NCBI GenBank assembly: GCA_028803175.1
Contig: JARBCG010000049.1
Coordinates: forward strand, 1 to 6,884
Reading direction: 5' to 3'
Origin: Wolbachia sp.
Lineage (GTDB): Bacteria > Pseudomonadota > Alphaproteobacteria > Rickettsiales > Anaplasmataceae
Length of the DNA stretch: 6,884 bases
The notes under the pieces are model-generated. The model was not told the origin of the DNA and did no database searches. It saw only the letters and a program-made list of their open reading frames with translations. Positions 6,822 to 6,884 of this stretch are shown here, piece after piece (position 1 is the first letter of the stretch; every line of letters begins with the position of its first letter). Made by a program: the position numbers and the translations under genes.

Positions 6822-6884
6822 GAATTAAAAACATAGCTCTCACAGTACGTTTAATTTAAAGTACCATTTAGTGTTCTGTACTAA

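Noticed and set aside
1..6884. CRISPR array, tRNA or rRNA genes, riboswitch, or a new defence or toxin system
   Set aside because: No regularly spaced repeats, no cloverleaf or rRNA-like segments and no unassigned multi-gene cassette were seen. All long intact frames belong to nusA, infB, rbfA and ubiA.

Overview
This is an AT-rich window built around one intact, tightly packed minus-strand gene cluster, nusA - infB - rbfA - ubiA (transcribed right to left, 5916 to 790), flanked on both sides by decayed DNA. The protein sequences are alphaproteobacterial, and the mix of very low GC, a reduced core operon and fossil genes points to an obligate intracellular member of the Rickettsiales. The best clue to the genus is a 74-base palindromic insert in rbfA (1820-1893). 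Its sequence, including CTGGATCCCAGTGTCA, resembles from memory the dispersed palindromes of Wolbachia. I therefore favour Wolbachia (Anaplasmataceae), without a database search to prove it.

Layout. Positions 2-442 (+) hold the C-terminal part of an IS982-family transposase, broken by frameshifts and stops and cut by the left window edge. Positions 443-789 have no recognisable gene and a weak hairpin that could end the operon. Positions 790-5916 (-) hold the four genes: ubiA (ubiquinone biosynthesis), rbfA (30S maturation), infB (translation initiation factor IF-2) and nusA (transcription elongation and antitermination factor). Gaps are 10 bases (nusA/infB), 3 bases (infB/rbfA) and a 1-base overlap (rbfA/ubiA), so they are very likely cotranscribed. 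A possible promoter lies just upstream of nusA. Positions 5991 to at least about 6780 (-) are the ruin of an AcrB/MexB-type RND efflux pump, readable by piecing together at least two frames and crossing several stops.

How the genes work together. nusA-infB-rbfA is the classic bacterial transcription/translation cluster that links transcript elongation, initiation and small-subunit maturation. rimP, which usually precedes nusA, is not there; the nearest upstream sequence is the dead efflux pump. ubiA is an unrelated passenger at the 3' end.

The most notable point is the palindromic repeat lying in frame inside rbfA. It adds about 25 residues in the loop between the second beta strand and the following helix, and the rest of the protein remains complete. 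This resembles the protein-coding palindromic elements described in Rickettsia and Wolbachia. I found no evidence of a wholly new system.
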